A DNA stretch of 64,000 nucleotides from Przewalskia tangutica (Eukaryota > Streptophyta > Magnoliopsida > Solanales > Solanaceae): contig CM056733.1 of NCBI GenBank assembly GCA_029844215.1, positions 66,555,794 through 66,619,793 on the forward strand, given 5' to 3'. Under the pieces are notes generated by a model. That model had not been told where the DNA came from. It saw nothing but the letters and a program-made list of their open reading frames with translations, and made no database searches. The position numbers were made by a program, and so were the translations under genes. Below are positions 21,759 to 35,000 of this stretch, piece after piece; position 1 is the first letter of the stretch; each line of letters starts with the position of its first letter.

Positions 21759-24744
21759 TGTCACGACCCGACCTCGGGCCCGCAACTGGTGCCTTACCCG
21801 GGCACCATAGTAGGTATACATCAGAGAAAATCAGCGGAATAACTCATAGACATGGAACAATATAAAATAAGAAACATGCTAACCGATAAGGTCGCCTTTC
21901 TACATGTATATAAATATCAAAAACCCGAACAGTTATATCCTTTACAAACCCAACTCACAACAGGACTACAGACCTCTAAGAATTTCTGACATAACAACTA
22001 TGACGGGACAGGGCCCCGCCATACCCCTGAATGTACATGTACCTACAATAACAGGGAACCATACCAAAAGATAAACCTCTGGAGAAACGGAGCTTCCCAA
22101 AATGCAGAACTGTGATCCTATGAGCGAGGACCAACAACCGGTGTACCTCTACATGCGGCATGACGCGGCCCGAAGGAGGTCGATCTGCCAGTACAGTATG
22201 TGGCCCGAAAATCGTAATGAAATCACAATAGTCTAAACCAAATCCACAGACATGTATGAAAAACCAATTAACAGTACACAGTGTCATAGTATATATGAGA
22301 GCAAATAGGTGTAACCTGGTCGGTTCTGAATAGGCAGCCAATGATCAAACTAGGGCCATTCTCCCATAGTATCATTGCGCAAACCCTAATTCTGGACTCC
22401 CGCAATCCGCATAGGTCGCGTGGACCCGCATGAGGTATTCCTCGCATCAGGGGAAGCAAACCCGCGGTAATACATAGGACCATGTCCCGCATGAGCCCTT
22501 TGGACTCGCATGAGGGTATTCCTCGCATAGGACCTCGTCCCGCATGAGCCCCTTTGACCCGCATGAGGTATTCCTCGCATCGGGGGGAGCAAATCCCGCG
22601 GAATATGTGTCACACAACGTGTCAGGGTGGTAAGTGATATAATACAAGCACAACCGGCTTATCGTAAACAACATAAGCACAACAAGAAAATCCCCTTAAC
22701 ACAAAAGTCTCAAAACACTAATACCCGTAGTATCCAGTCATATTTACTTTATCAAACCAAGTTACTACACTTTCATAAAATCATTACAAGGCCTTTAAAA
22801 TCAAGTAAGTAAACCGTTCTTTTTATCCTCCTTAAGTCGTTATAACTAACTTCCCATAAAGCTATTATAACACTTATATTTTAAGCAATTCAAACAATCA
22901 CACTCCTTTGAGAAATCAAAGAACCTATTCTTTTAAAACCAAGTATCAATTTCTTTCCAAATAATGATTCACAACTTTTTAGAATAATTCAAGGCTCTTA
23001 AGATTTAGAAGTCAAGTCAAGGAAATAAAAAATGAAACCAAATTCATTTAACGCACGTACGTCTACCGTACTATATATTTCACAACAATCATGCTCAAGA
23101 GGATAGGAAGAGTCACATACCTCCTCAGCTAAATCCACTTGCCAAGTCGAATATGCCGCGCGTAGAGTATCAACCTATAATAACCATAACACGTCTATCA
23201 ACTTCTAGTTTTATTCGTAGAATATTTCTAAGTATAAGGTCTCATATTCTACGGAAAATTGGGCAGCACTTCCCCTGTTTCTACGTACTTTTCCACCTTT
23301 TTCAAGGCCCGAAATAAATAACCAAATGCCTCTTATAAGGCGCAACAATTCAACAAGTCAAAGGGAATTACACGCCTAACTGGACGTGTAAAATTCAGCC
23401 CCTTAATCTACAGAAGTTGTCCATAATACTAGTCCATAGTCCAATGTAAAAACAGTCCAATGTAAAAACAATCCAAAGTCCAATGTAAAAACAGTCCATA
23501 GTCCAAGTCCTTTAGTTGGTGTTCTTGGCCAACTACTACAATCAAAACTGTCCAGTTTTCGGCTAGCATGCCAATACTTGTTTCATTACTTCTTTAATAT
23601 TCCAACTTATATTTCAATCTTTATATAAGTTACATTAACTTGTTATTAACAAGATTCATTCATGTCAACAAGTAATAGGTAATGTTTTAACAACTTTTAT
23701 GGATAGCATGTCAATTTCTCGATTTTAACAACTTTAATGGCTAGCATGCCAATTTCTCGATTTTAAACATCTTATTAAGGTCCAAATCTTTTCAATATTT
23801 CTTCCACATATCATATACTCAAACATATACTACAACATATGAATTTCCAACTTCATTATAAGGACAAAGATCATTACCTCAATAAGCCCAAAATTATCCA
23901 AGATCTAAAAGTCGATCCTTAGCAACTTTAGTTTCTAATCCTTACGCTCCAATCCGCTCCAAGCAACCCTTAGAAGTTCCTATCCAACTTCTCTTAAAAC
24001 TTCATCCAAAAATATGAAAATCACTTTAGGGTTTCACTTTGCGACTATCGGATTAACGTAGTATTTCCGGGATCTTTGTGTTGGGATATCCTTAGAACAC
24101 TACAAGGGACACTTGGTTTAAGTGTTGGGATTTATCAGCAACAATTCAAAAATTTCTTCAAGAACAAGGGGTGCGAGAGCTCTGGGGAGGGAGTAAATTT
24201 GTCTTGAAATTTCTAAGTGAATGAAGTCTTCAACCCTAAGGTGTGTATATATAAGATAACCAAGGACTAGGATTAAAATAAATGTGTGGTTGAGATTGAG
24301 GACAAGTGTGTGTGGGTCCCACAAGCCACTTGTCCAACAAATATCTTGAGACAAGTGGCTTGCCACTTGGCTCAACCAATTCGCCCAGCATGGGCCACAT
24401 GGGGGTGACATGTGTCGCCCTCCTATTGGTCCAAAATATTTCATCTCTCCACAATCTCAATAATTGGTCAAATATCAAAAACCTTGTGGGCCCCACAAAA
24501 CGTAAAAAATTTCGGGTGGGCCCCACATGACCAAATCTGAAAATAAAATGCCATAATTCGTATAAATCCTATAAGTCTTAAATACCAAAATTGAGAATCC
24601 AATTCCCAATAACAAATCTTTTTCCTTCTCGAGGTTCAGAATATTTTCCGTAGGAAAAAGAAATCTTTCATCCTTTTCAAACCTAAGGTTGTATTCTCTT
24701 GCGTACGTCCTCATAAACATACCCTGAAACTACGGGGTGTAACA
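21759..24744 (-). mobile_element. solo LTR of a gypsy-type element, 2986 bp, in copia B
   Basis: On the minus strand it begins TGTTACACCCCGTAG and ends GGTCGTGACA, the same termini as 8115-11776. Flanks are GCCTC (21754-21758) and GTCTC (24745-24749), a 5 bp duplication with one mismatch. A minus-strand TATA-like TATATATA lies near 24240-24252. It splits the copia B polyprotein between integrase and reverse transcriptase. The repeated CCCGCATGAGG/ATTCCTCGCAT block at about 22415-22600 is internal. No coding capacity. Confidence 0.8.
22415..22605. repeat. irregular tandem repeat in solo LTR
   Basis: CCCGCATGAG and GGTATTCCTCGCAT recur three to four times, interleaved with GGACC(A/T)(T/C)GTCCCGCATGAGCCC. 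It is a diverged array in the same relative zone as the arrays of the LTR at 8115-11776. Confidence 0.75.
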
Positions 24745-24829
24745 GTCTCCTTCCAATAAGGTGCTTCAGATGATTCCATAACAACCCTATATGTTTGAGG
24801 TTCTCCTTCAACGGAAAAGGTCATGAAAT

Positions 24830-26177
24830 CCGGTCCAAAATCTTTGGCAGTTTTCACACGTTTACTTCTCTTTGGTTCAGAATTTTCTTATTGAACAGAT
24901 GAAGTAAGATTGTCATCATTTTGTGTGTTTTGGTCTGACACATCTTGAGGCAGTGTCCTCTTTTTATGATTAGAAATACTTTTATCCTTGTCTTTGTAAG
25001 AAAAAATATCCTCAAAAAATTCTGTTTCAACAGATTCCATAAGTGTGTTTTTGTGAATACCTTCAACATCGGAATGATACACCAAAAACTTATATGTTGC
25101 ACTATTATTGGCAGGACCAATATATATGCAATCCACCGTTTTTTGTCCAAGTTTAGTTCTCTTTAGTAAGGAAATTTGAACTTTCGCTAGGCAACCCCAC
25201 ACTTTCATCCTTTTGAAAGTAGGCAGTCTTCTTTACCATAATTCATAAGGATATTGATCACTTTTCTTATGAGGAATTTTATTTAGTATCATATTTGCAG
25301 TAAGTAACACCTCTCCCCATAAACTAAGAAGTGCGTCCGAACTAACCAACATTGAATTTATCATATTCTTCAATATTCTATTCTTTCGGTCGGCAACTCC
25401 ATTTTATTTTGGAGTATATGGTGCAGTGGTTTGATGAACTATACCATGAGTAGAACAAAATTCTTTGAACTCATTTGATTGATATTCACCACCTCTATCA
25501 GACCTTAGAATTTTAATTCTTTTGTCAAGCTGGTTTTCCACATCTGTTTTGTATGTTTTAAACATGTTCAAAGCCTCGTCTTTGGTATGTATTTAGTATA
25601 CATAACAAAATTTGCTGCAATCATCTATGAATGATATATAACAATTCTTTCCTCCACGAGATGAGGTTGCTTGGTAATCACACAAATCAATATGAATTAA
25701 ACCAAACACTTCATTTGATTTCACTACAGATTTATGAGGATGACTTGCATATTTTAATTCTATGCAAACTCCACACTTAGTCATTTTGTTCATAGAGCAT
25801 TTTGGCAACATGTCTATCTTTACCATTCTTTGTAGAGAGCGATAATTTACATGGCCTAATCTTGAATGTCATAAGGAAGGGGAATCAACCATATACATAG
25901 AAGCAGTGCTAGTGCCTGCATTTTCATTAATAATGACAATTGTCTTAGTAGGTACAACAGATAGTTTGAAGAGCCCTTCACTGAGGTAACCCTTCCCTAC
26001 ATACATCTCACATTTCGTGAGTAGATATTTATCATATTCAAATACAATCTTAAAGCCCTTGTTACTAAGAACAGGACCAGAAATTAAATTGTTACAAATT
26101 TCAGACACGTGCAATACATTAGTGAGCACAAGATCATTCCAGAAAGTGAGTTTCAAAATCACCTTCCCTCCCTTCAA
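24830..26177 (-). pseudogene. copia B pre-integrase, integrase and linker remnant
   Basis: 26177-25869 holds the pre-integrase segment (LTFWNDLVLTNVLHVSEICNNLIS...). 25826-25593 holds the zinc-binding and core start (CSMNKMTKCGVCIELK, GLIHIDLCDY, SFIDDCSKF). The core continues in other frames at about 25590-25215 with the complements of SDRGGEY- and GVADRKN-type stretches. 25208-24888 resembles the region after integrase (VWGCLAKVQ..., YIGPANNSATYKFLVYHSD...FFEDIF) and runs up to the solo LTR. Multiple stops and frame changes make it non-functional. Confidence 0.85.
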
Positions 26178-27280
26178 CTCTTACAGCAGCGACATTACCC
26201 ACGAACAATGGTTCTCCATCATTGATGACCTGGTAGGATGAAAACATGTCATTTTCAGAACATACGTGCATAGAGACACTCGTATCCATCCACCAATCGG
26301 TTGAATTTGTAACTAGATTTGCTTGAGCAGCAATAACACCAATGAATTGATTTTTAGTTTCAGTACGGTTGGATTGATTGACATTACTCGAACCTCCAAT
26401 ACCACCACCTTGACTCTTCCGAAGACGACAATCTTTTGCTCTATGCCCAGGTTTACCGCACACCCAACATACACCATCATGTGATTTCTTGAACTCATTG
26501 GTCTTTTGTGGGGCGAGTGCATTCTTTTCGGTTGCAAAAGATGGCTTGACACCAACAAACTTACCCTTGCCTTTCTGAAACTTGGCCTTAGATGAATTTT
26601 CTTTAACCATATTAGCATTAGGCTCCAAGGAAACATCATCAGCCTTTTCATTCTTCCGATTATCCTCTTCAACTCGAATTTTCAGAACCAATTGCTCAAA
26701 ATTCATTTCCTCGGTTAGATGGTTAAGATAAACTTTAAAATCCTTCCAAGAAGGGGGTAATTTCTCAATAATAGCACCAACAAGGAAATTCGAGTTAAGA
26801 CCCATACCTTCAACCTCTAACTCATGAACAATGACTTGGAGTTCCTCCACTTGCTTGACAACAGGCTTGACATCGCTCATCTTAAAGTTTAGAAATTTTC
26901 TGATGACGAACTTCTTTGAACAAACAACCTCAGTTTTGTACTTGTTCTCCAGTGAGTGCCACAACTCACGTATTGTTCTGAACGTGGAGTAGATATCATA
27001 GAGAGAATCATCCAAGACATTGAGAATATAGTTTCTACAAAGAAACTCTTGACTTTCCCAAGTCTGAATAGCCTTGAGATTTTCAGCCTTCGCTTCCTCA
27101 GTAGAAGTTCTCCCCTTCTCCTTCTGACAATGTCATAGGAGCCTCAACAGTCAACATGTTTGCCACATGAGGAGTTGTCAAATAGAACATCTTTTGTTGT
27201 CAGTGTTTGAAATCAGAATCTTTGAATTTCTCAGGTTTCTCAACATGGTTTTTCACCATTGACGATCCAGATTGATCCAT
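26134..27280 (-). pseudogene. copia B gag and protease remnant
   Basis: The ATG at 27280 opens gag (MDQSGSSMVKNHVEKPEKF). An in-frame TGA at 27202-27200 replaces an expected tryptophan in the conserved F-K-x-W-Q-Q motif. From 27015 a 293-codon frame is open. It contains the UBN2-type gag core (ELWHSLENKYKTE, AIIEKLPPSWKDFK), a complete CCHC knuckle CWVCGKPGHRAKDC, and the protease start WWMDTSVSMHVCS. The catalytic triplet is D-T-S instead of D-T/S-G, so the protease is probably dead. Upstream, 27200-27016 carries further frame damage. Confidence 0.85.
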
Positions 27281-27466
27281 CTTTGCAAACCAGAAAAATG
27301 ATTCTCTGAAAATTTTGCAAACAATCAGAAAAATGAATTCAGAGTTTCTCAAGTTAGTGTTTGTGGCTCAATTTGAAGTATTTCTTATTGTTGATTTCAA
27401 TTTCAATAGAGTTATTATTCTACTATTATGCTTGTTCATTGATGATACTAGATTGACAATAACAAT

Positions 27467-28050
27467 CTAAGACAAAATTTCGTCCCCACTTGTGTTGTAG
27501 TTCTTCAGACGTCTATCTTGAGGATACAACTATATGGTTCGAGTTCTTGCACAAGAACTAAACCTTGGCGAATTTACTTTATGTCTTTTTCAGAAATGTA
27601 TTTAAGAAGAAGAAGCAATAATCTTAAGATGATTTTAATTCTCAAATCATAAGATTAGTTCATGAATTGATTCATATTTTTAATCAAGTGGTCAATCTAC
27701 TTTTATAGTAGTAACATCAGAATAGGTATAACCTTTCATTACAAAGGTTGTGACTATTTAGAACAGTCATACCCATTCCCAGAAATTCTGACCGTTAGGC
27801 CCAGCGCCGCAACTCTGCGCTTTTGGCGCCGTGGCGCAGACCCCGGCGCTGCGACTCTGCCCTTTAGTGTCACAGACTTCTCAAAAGTTTTGGCGCTGTG
27901 ACGCTGCTTCCAGCGCCGTGGCGCTGAGCACGGGAAATTTTTCCTTGTTCAGGCGCCGCGGCCCTCTCCCTGGGCGCCACGGCGCTTCGCCAAAAATTCC
28001 GAAACTTACTTTGATCACTTATTTCTTCTTATCCTACACAAGTTCCAACA
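27467..28050 (-). mobile_element. 5' LTR of copia B
   Basis: Ends TCCAACA at 28050 and matches 3295-3871, with more copies of the GC-palindrome motif. Its inner boundary is unclear because the PBS-proximal sequence differs from the left LTR, and no standard tRNA-Met PBS is visible. Confidence 0.65.
27797..28000. promoter_or_regulatory. GC-palindrome array in copia B U3 (5' LTR copy)
   Basis: About eight copies of AGCGCCGC, GGCGCCGTGGCGC, GGCGCTGCGAC, AGCGCCGTGGCGC and GGCGCCACGGCGC occur within 200 bp, upstream of the minus-strand TATA region near 27700. Confidence 0.55.
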
Positions 28051-28904
28051 TAAGTAACAAAAAATGATAGGTGCCTTGAGTAGTAGCGATAATGAGAAAT
28101 TGCAGTGAAGTTTCTGCTGCCTTCTACCATTTCCAGTCACGATCAGGTACCACATATAGGTAGAGTTGACTACTGCATGCAGGACAGGTTGTGTTGTAAC
28201 ATGTAGGAGAATTTTCTATCCTCCATGAAAACAATACTGACATTGAAAAATAAATTATTATGGAAAGGGAGAAGATAATTTGTGTTCCTTGTAGAATATG
28301 TTTATCTTCAACCTCACATATCCATCTAGGATATACCGCAATATGTCCAGGCACGCAGGAGCTAATATAATGGCGACTTTAAGACAGCAGTATCCAATCG
28401 CTCAATGGAAACAAACATCATGAGTTCACGCAGTCCATGCTACAGAGGGGCTCACATCCAGCCAATGTAAAAGGGTGACGACAAAGAGATCATGGATAAC
28501 TTGTTAAAACTGATAACATTTGGACAGACAACTGCAGCTGCAATGCTGTGAAGTGTCAAGTTGCTAGAGGAGTAGAGAGGAGCCCAGGACAGGCTCAGAT
28601 TAACCATCCATGTGTACTTCCCTTTGTCCGAAGATTAAGAACTTGGATATAAAGAACAATAGTTTGCCCTCAAAGGTGATTGTGAATGTGTAAGAAACAT
28701 TTGGAGAAAGCTTCATCAGCGTATTAACATAATATATTAGACAAAAAAGAGATATTGCACGTGATCTGCATCATCGATCTCAGGTTACTACAATTTTTTT
28801 TCAACAGTCAAGAGGTTAAGAGGACCAAGAGTAATATATAAAGAAAGAGGTGAAGATCATACATATAGGTTTCAGACTTTTAAAGAACCTAAACCCACTG
28901 CATC
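28051..28904. other. 3' flank of the Tm-1-like gene
   Basis: Between the Tm-1-like stop codon and the copia B LTR. Expected to hold the 3' UTR on the minus strand. No protein-like frame or repeat was recognised, and no polyadenylation signal could be assigned confidently. Confidence 0.5.
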
Positions 28905-29056
28905 TCACTCCATAGAAATGGATTTGTACTGCTGGACAGTTGCAGTTATAGCTTGCTCAACTGGTAGTCTCTCCATGCTCGAAGCGCCATAAAATCCATG
29001 AACTCCCCTGGTTTTCTTCAGTACATATGCTGCTTCTTCAGGGCCAGATATAGGGC
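28905..29056 (-). CDS. Tm-1-like: last exon (9) of the Tm-1-like gene
   Basis: Acceptor CTGCAG at 29062-29057, then GCCCTATATCTGG. Encodes PISGPEEAAYVLKK...GFYGASSMERLPVEQAITATVQQYKSISME and TGA at 28907-28905. It completes the split glycine codon left by exon 8 (donor GTAAAT at 37405). Without it the protein would end in an unrelated intron-derived tail at 37368. Confidence 0.92.
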
Positions 29057-32000
29057 CTGCAGTGGAGCAAAGTTTCTTCGTTTTAGCGACTAATTAAATC
29101 AGAAGAAGAAAAGAATGTGCCATCGTAATAAAGACTAAAGAATTGACGATACAAAAACTTGTTAAACATAAAATCTGTTGGTATAATAATCTGTATTTGG
29201 CTAAATAATGTTTCAAAACAATCTGTTAATCACTTAGTGAAACATATAACATTAATGAAACAATAAACGAAAACAGAATCTGTTTTGGAAAAATAATTTC
29301 AGAATGTAATCGAGCTCACTTAGTTCAAAGTGTGTCCTTAAGAAAATTATTCCCCTCACAGTACTCGAGGTTAACGGAATATCTTACCAGAATAGTAGTA
29401 CTCCAAATTCCGGTAGCAGCGAACCACTCAACGGCAATATATCACACAGAATGAAAAAATATTTTCGACTTGAATATGAAATTCGAAATGAAAATGAATC
29501 AATAAATTCTTGGAACAATCAATAATTTATAGGTTTGGAGGTACTGATTCTGAATTGTTGCAACCATTCAGAATAGTCACCTAATTTTGGAGGGAAATTC
29601 GAAAAAGAGATGGAGAGCCGGACGGGTCGGGTCGGTCGCGGGTCGATCCGTTTGAATTTGTTTTTAATTAAATAATTAATTTAATTAAAGAAACGTTTGT
29701 CCAAAAAAATTATCAATCAATCTTTTGACAAATCCAAATCCAAATCCAAATCCAAATCCGAAGCCGAGCCGAGCGAGCGACGACGGCGGCGCGAGGGGTC
29801 CTTGCCCTCTCAACCCTTTTAGCAGCTAGAGAAGGTGTAATGTAATATATACACCTCTCTTTCCTTCTCTTTTTTCGATGTGGGACAAAAGAGCCTTTTA
29901 CCCCCTTTAATTTTCATCCATCATTTCCCATTCACCAATATCAAAACCCAACAATCCCCCACATGAATAGGGAATGGTTATAAGATAGAAGAATGTACGG
30001 ACGAGTGTGATATACAAGCGAGAATTGACTGCATCTGGATAAGTAGGTTTCCCTTTGAACTTTCCGTAGTGAACTTATATCGGATATACTCGATCAATCG
30101 GTAGATTTGATTTTTTTGAACCGTCGAACTTTGTTGTATACCTAGACAACATAAGACACACAATCAACCCTCAACCGTTTATGGTTCTCACGGTTGTGTT
30201 CGTTTCAGCCATGAACACCGTCTGGTCTCATGAGTGCATAGAGAATGGGCCTTTACTGTCATTCCCCTTTAAAGCGGCTTACACTTAACACTCACATAGG
30301 TGACATGTGGTCCTATAGCCACATTATCTGGTCATACATCGCCAGATTTAGATAACCATTAAAAAATCTTAATGCTTTATTAACTCATTAACAAGCCATA
30401 AAGTCTTATCCTTATTTCTGAACATTGTCTTCATCCGAGAATGGGTTGAGTTATTTGACAATGTTGAACCGTCAGTCACAACTTTGTTTGATCTCCTTGA
30501 ACCTAGCTCTTGGGATCTCCATCACTAGGTAGAGTTACCGCCGTGATGACTTGTCCTCGCCTTAACCCCATTCCGTTGATGATCTACCAACTCCTCTCTG
30601 TAAGCCTTTTGTAAGCGGATCCGCCACGTTATCTCTTGACTTTACATAATCAATTATGATAACGCCACTAGAGAGGAGTTGTCTAACAGATTGTGTCTCC
30701 GTCAGTATGTGACGAGATTTTTCGTTATACATTACGCCCCGCCTCTACCTATCACGCTGATCACAATGTATACATATAGGAGCCAAAGGTTTGGGCCAGA
30801 ATGGAATATCTTCTAAGAAATTCCGGAGTCATTCAGCTTCTTCACCGGCCTTGTCTAAAGCTATAAATTATGATTCCATTGTAGAACGTCGATGCATGTC
30901 TGTTTTGATGATTTCCAAGACATCGCCCTCCGCCAACAAGTGAAAACATATCCACTCGTGGATTTAACTTCAAACGATCCGTGATCCAATTTGCATCACT
31001 ATATCCCTCAAGTACTGCGGGATATTTATTATAATGCAAAGCATAGTTTTGGGTGTGTTGTAAATATCCCAAGACTCGTTTCATTGTCATCCAATGAGTT
31101 TGATTGGGATTACTCGTGAATCGACTCACCGCTTATAGCACATGTTATATCCGTCGTGTACAATTCATAATATACATCAAACTTCCCAAAACTCGTGCAA
31201 AGTCCAATTGTGAGTCACTTTCACCTTCATTCTTTTGAAGTGCAAAACTTACATCGATTGGAGTCTTTGCAACATTGAAATTTAAATACTTGAACTTGTC
31301 AAGTACTTTTTCAATATAATGTGACTGTGATAATGCTAGACCTTGTGGAGTTTTATGGATCCTAATTCCTAAGATCAAATCAGCAACCCCTAAGTCTTTC
31401 ATGTCAAATTTGCTAGCGAGCATATGCTTCGTAGCATTTACATCGACAATATCTTTACTCATTATCAACATGTCATCAACATACAAACAAACAATGACTT
31501 CATGATTTGGAGTATTTTTAATGTAAACACATTTGTCACACTCATTAATCTTAAATCCATTTGCCAACATTGTTTGGTCAAATTTCGTATGCCATTGTTT
31601 GGGTGCTTATTTAAGTCCATAAAGTGACTTAACAAGTCTGCACACTTTCCTTTCTTTACCAGGAACCACAAAACCCTCAGATTCTTTCATGTAAATTTCT
31701 TCCTCCAATTCTCCATTTAAGAAAGCTGTCTTGACATCCATTTGATGGATTTCAAGACCATATCTGACCTTGATGCCACTAACACCCGAATAGATGTTAT
31801 TCTTGTCACCGGCGAGTATGTGTCAAAGTAATCAAGACCTTCTTTTTGTCTATAACCTTTGACCACAAGTCTTGCCTTGTATTTGTCAATAGTGCCATCA
31901 GCTTTCATTTTCCTTTTAAAGATCCATTTTGATCCTAAAGGTTTATTTCCAGGAGGAAGATCAACTAATTCTCATGTATGGTTGTTTAAAATTGATTCAA

Positions 32001-35000
32001 TCTCACTATTGACTGCTTCTTTCCAAAATGTTGAATCAGAAGATGACATTGCTGCTTTAAATGTTTGAGGCTCATTTTCAAGCAAGAATGTTACAAAGTC
32101 TGGTCCAAAGGAAGTAGATGTCTTTTGACGTTTGTTACGCCTTAGATCCTCTTTGCTTGGTATACTTTCCTTTGGTTCTTCCCGCGGTCGTTTAGATCTT
32201 TCACTTGACGACTCACATTCAGTTTTATACGGATAGATGTTTTCAAAGAATTCAGCATTATCTGATTCAATTACCGTATTAACATGAATTTCAGGATTGT
32301 CCGATTTGTGAACCAAAAACCGACAAGCTTTGCTGTTTGTAGCATAGGCAATAAAAACACAATCCACATTTTTTGGTCCGATTTTTACCCTTTTGGGCAA
32401 AGGAACTTGGACCTTCGCTAAACACCCCACACTTTGAAATATTTCAAGTTGGGTTTTCTTCCTTTCCATAGATCATATGGATTAGATTGTGTTTTGTTGT
32501 TGGGTACTCTGTTGAGTATTCGATTAGCTGTAAGGATAGCTTCCCCCCACAAACTCTGCGGTAAACCGGAACTAATTAGTAAGACATTCATCATTTCCTT
32601 TAATGTTCGGTTTTTCCTTTCCGCAATTCCATTTGATTGTGGTGTGTAAGGGGCAGTAGTTTGATGAATAATTCCATATTCCAAACATGTCTCTGCAAAG
32701 GGAGATTCGTACTCTCCACCCCTATCACTTCTAATCATTTTGATCTTTTTATTCAATTGATTTTCCACTTCGTTCTTGTATTGCTTAAATGCATTAATTG
32801 CTTCATCCTTACTATTAAGCAAATACACATAACAGTATCGAGTGCAATCGTCAATGAAAGTTATAAAATACTTTTTCCCACCACGAGATGGTATTGACTT
32901 CATATCACATATATCTGTGTGAATTAAGTCTAAAGGATTTGAATTCCTATCAATAGACTTATATGGATGTTTAACAAACTTAGATTCAACACAAATTTCA
33001 CATTTTGATTTGTTACACTCGAATTTAGGCAATACTTCTAAATTGATCAATTTTCGCAAGGTTTTGTAATTGACATGTCCTAAACGAACATGCCATAAAT
33101 CATTTGACTCCAATAAGTAGGACGAAGCTGAATTTTCATTAATACTGTCAACAACCATTATATTGAGTTTGAAAAGGCCCTCGGTGAGGTAGCCCTTTCC
33201 TATGAACATATCATTCTTACTTATTACAATTTTCTCACTAACCAACACGCACTTAAACCCGTTTTTGACGAGTAGTCCTACTAAACTAAATTCTTCTGAA
33301 TTGTTGGAACGTGCAAAATATTGTTGAGAGTCAGAACCTTGCCTAAGTCATCTTCGTAAGTATCTTCCCATATCCTTCAACCTGGTTGTTGCGGATTTCC
33401 ATAAAGCGACCTCTTGGGTCCAGGGAGCATAGGTTGCAAATGCTTCTTTGCATAACAAACATGTCGAGTGGCACCGAATCCACCACCACCTTTGGGTTTC
33501 CAACCAAATTGCACTGACAAAGATTGCACACACATATCATTCGGATCATCATTCATTTCCACCATATTGGCTTGTCTTTTCCCTTGTCCTTTTCTAAGGC
33601 GACAATCTGGGCTTTGTGGCCTTTTCCACAATTAAAGCGATTGCCCTTGAACTTTTCTTGTTAGAACCCTTCTTTTCCGGAAGGCCTCTTTTTTTCTTGT
33701 TCATTTTGAGCAAGATCTTCAACGATGTTGGCCCCTTCAATTGGTGAACTCTTACGATACCTCTTCTCAGCGGTTTTGTTATCTTCCTCGATCTTGAGAC
33801 GAATCACAAGATCCTCCAATTTCATTTCCTTTCTTTTGTGCTTAAGATAATTCTTGAAATCTTTCCACGAAGACGGCAATTTCTCAATCATTGCAACCAC
33901 TTGGAATGCTTCATTCACTACCATACCTTCAGCAATAAGGTCATGGAAGATAAGTTGAAGCTCTTGAACTTGGGTTCCAACGGTTTTCCCATCAACCATT
34001 TTATAATCTAGGAATTTGACAACCACAAACTTCTTCAAGCAAGCATCTTCTATCTTGTACTTCTTTTCAAGTGCACTCCATAGTTCTTTGGAAGTCTCTA
34101 CTGCACTGTAGACATTGTACAAGTCATCTTCTAAGGCACTTAAAATGTAGTCTTTGCACAAAAAATCAGCCTATTTCCAAGCCTCAGTAACCATGAACTG
34201 CTGGTTGTCAGGCATTTCGGCGGCAGGCACGGGAGGGTCCTCACTGGTGAACTTTTGCAAACCAAGGGTGGTAAGCCAAAAGAACATTCTTTACTGCCAT
34301 CCTTTAAAGTTGGCACCGGTGAACTTCGCAGGTTTCTCAGCCGGTGGTACTGCGGTACGGGTTGTAGTAGTAACCGCTGTTGCAGAGGTAGTTCCAATTT
34401 CAATTGCCATTGTTTGTCACTGTCAAATCGATAAACTGTTTTAATTAATAAAACCAAAATAGCAATTAATTCACAGACTTCAACGATGAAGATTTTATTT
34501 CTTCAAATCGCAGTCGGATTATAAACTTAAACGATGAAGATTTTATTTCTTCAAATCGTAGTATAATTATGAAACTTTAGTATTCCAACGAAGTTTTTAT
34601 ATCTTCGAGTCAGAATACTAATATTCATATGGAGTAGAAAACTACACAAGTTTTAATCTCCTTAAACAAAACGATGAAGTTTTTATGTTCTTCAAATCGT
34701 CGCAACAAATATCATACACAACGGCGAAGATTTTATTTCTTCAAACCGAATCAATTTTGATAGCAACAAATATAATACACAACGGTGAAGATTTTATTTC
34801 TTCAAACCGAATCAAAATTGCTTGAAGCGACGTGCAGTAGATTGTATGTTATATACTTGATGAAATTTTATATCTTCAAATCAAGTACCCAAATGAGTAG
34901 AAAGTTATGAAAACTTTAATCTCAACCGGAGTAGAAAATCCGAAGATTTTAGTCTCCAAACAACATACAAGAAAAATACTTTTTTTTTCTTTCTCTGAAA

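Larger units (their letters stand above)
3295..28050 (-). mobile_element. Ty1-copia element (copia B), degenerate, host of nested insertions
   Basis: Related LTR sequences lie at 3295-3871 and 27467-28050. The internal region carries copia gag, protease, integrase, reverse transcriptase and RNase H remnants on the minus strand, so the 5' LTR is on the right. Removing the LARD (4194-20011) and the solo LTR (21759-24744) with their target duplications leaves about 5.9 kb, a normal copia size. Pol order (gag-PR-IN-RT-RH) is diagnostic of Ty1-copia. It ends about 850 bp downstream of the stop of the Tm-1-like gene. The outer target duplication could not be found: TAAGT follows the right LTR but is absent on the left, consistent with the rearranged left flank. 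Confidence 0.85.

Noticed and set aside
22268..22680. Overlapping minus-strand ORFs with SCGSKG/MRGIPHAG repeats
   Set aside because: Shadow frames of a diverged tandem repeat inside a solo LTR.
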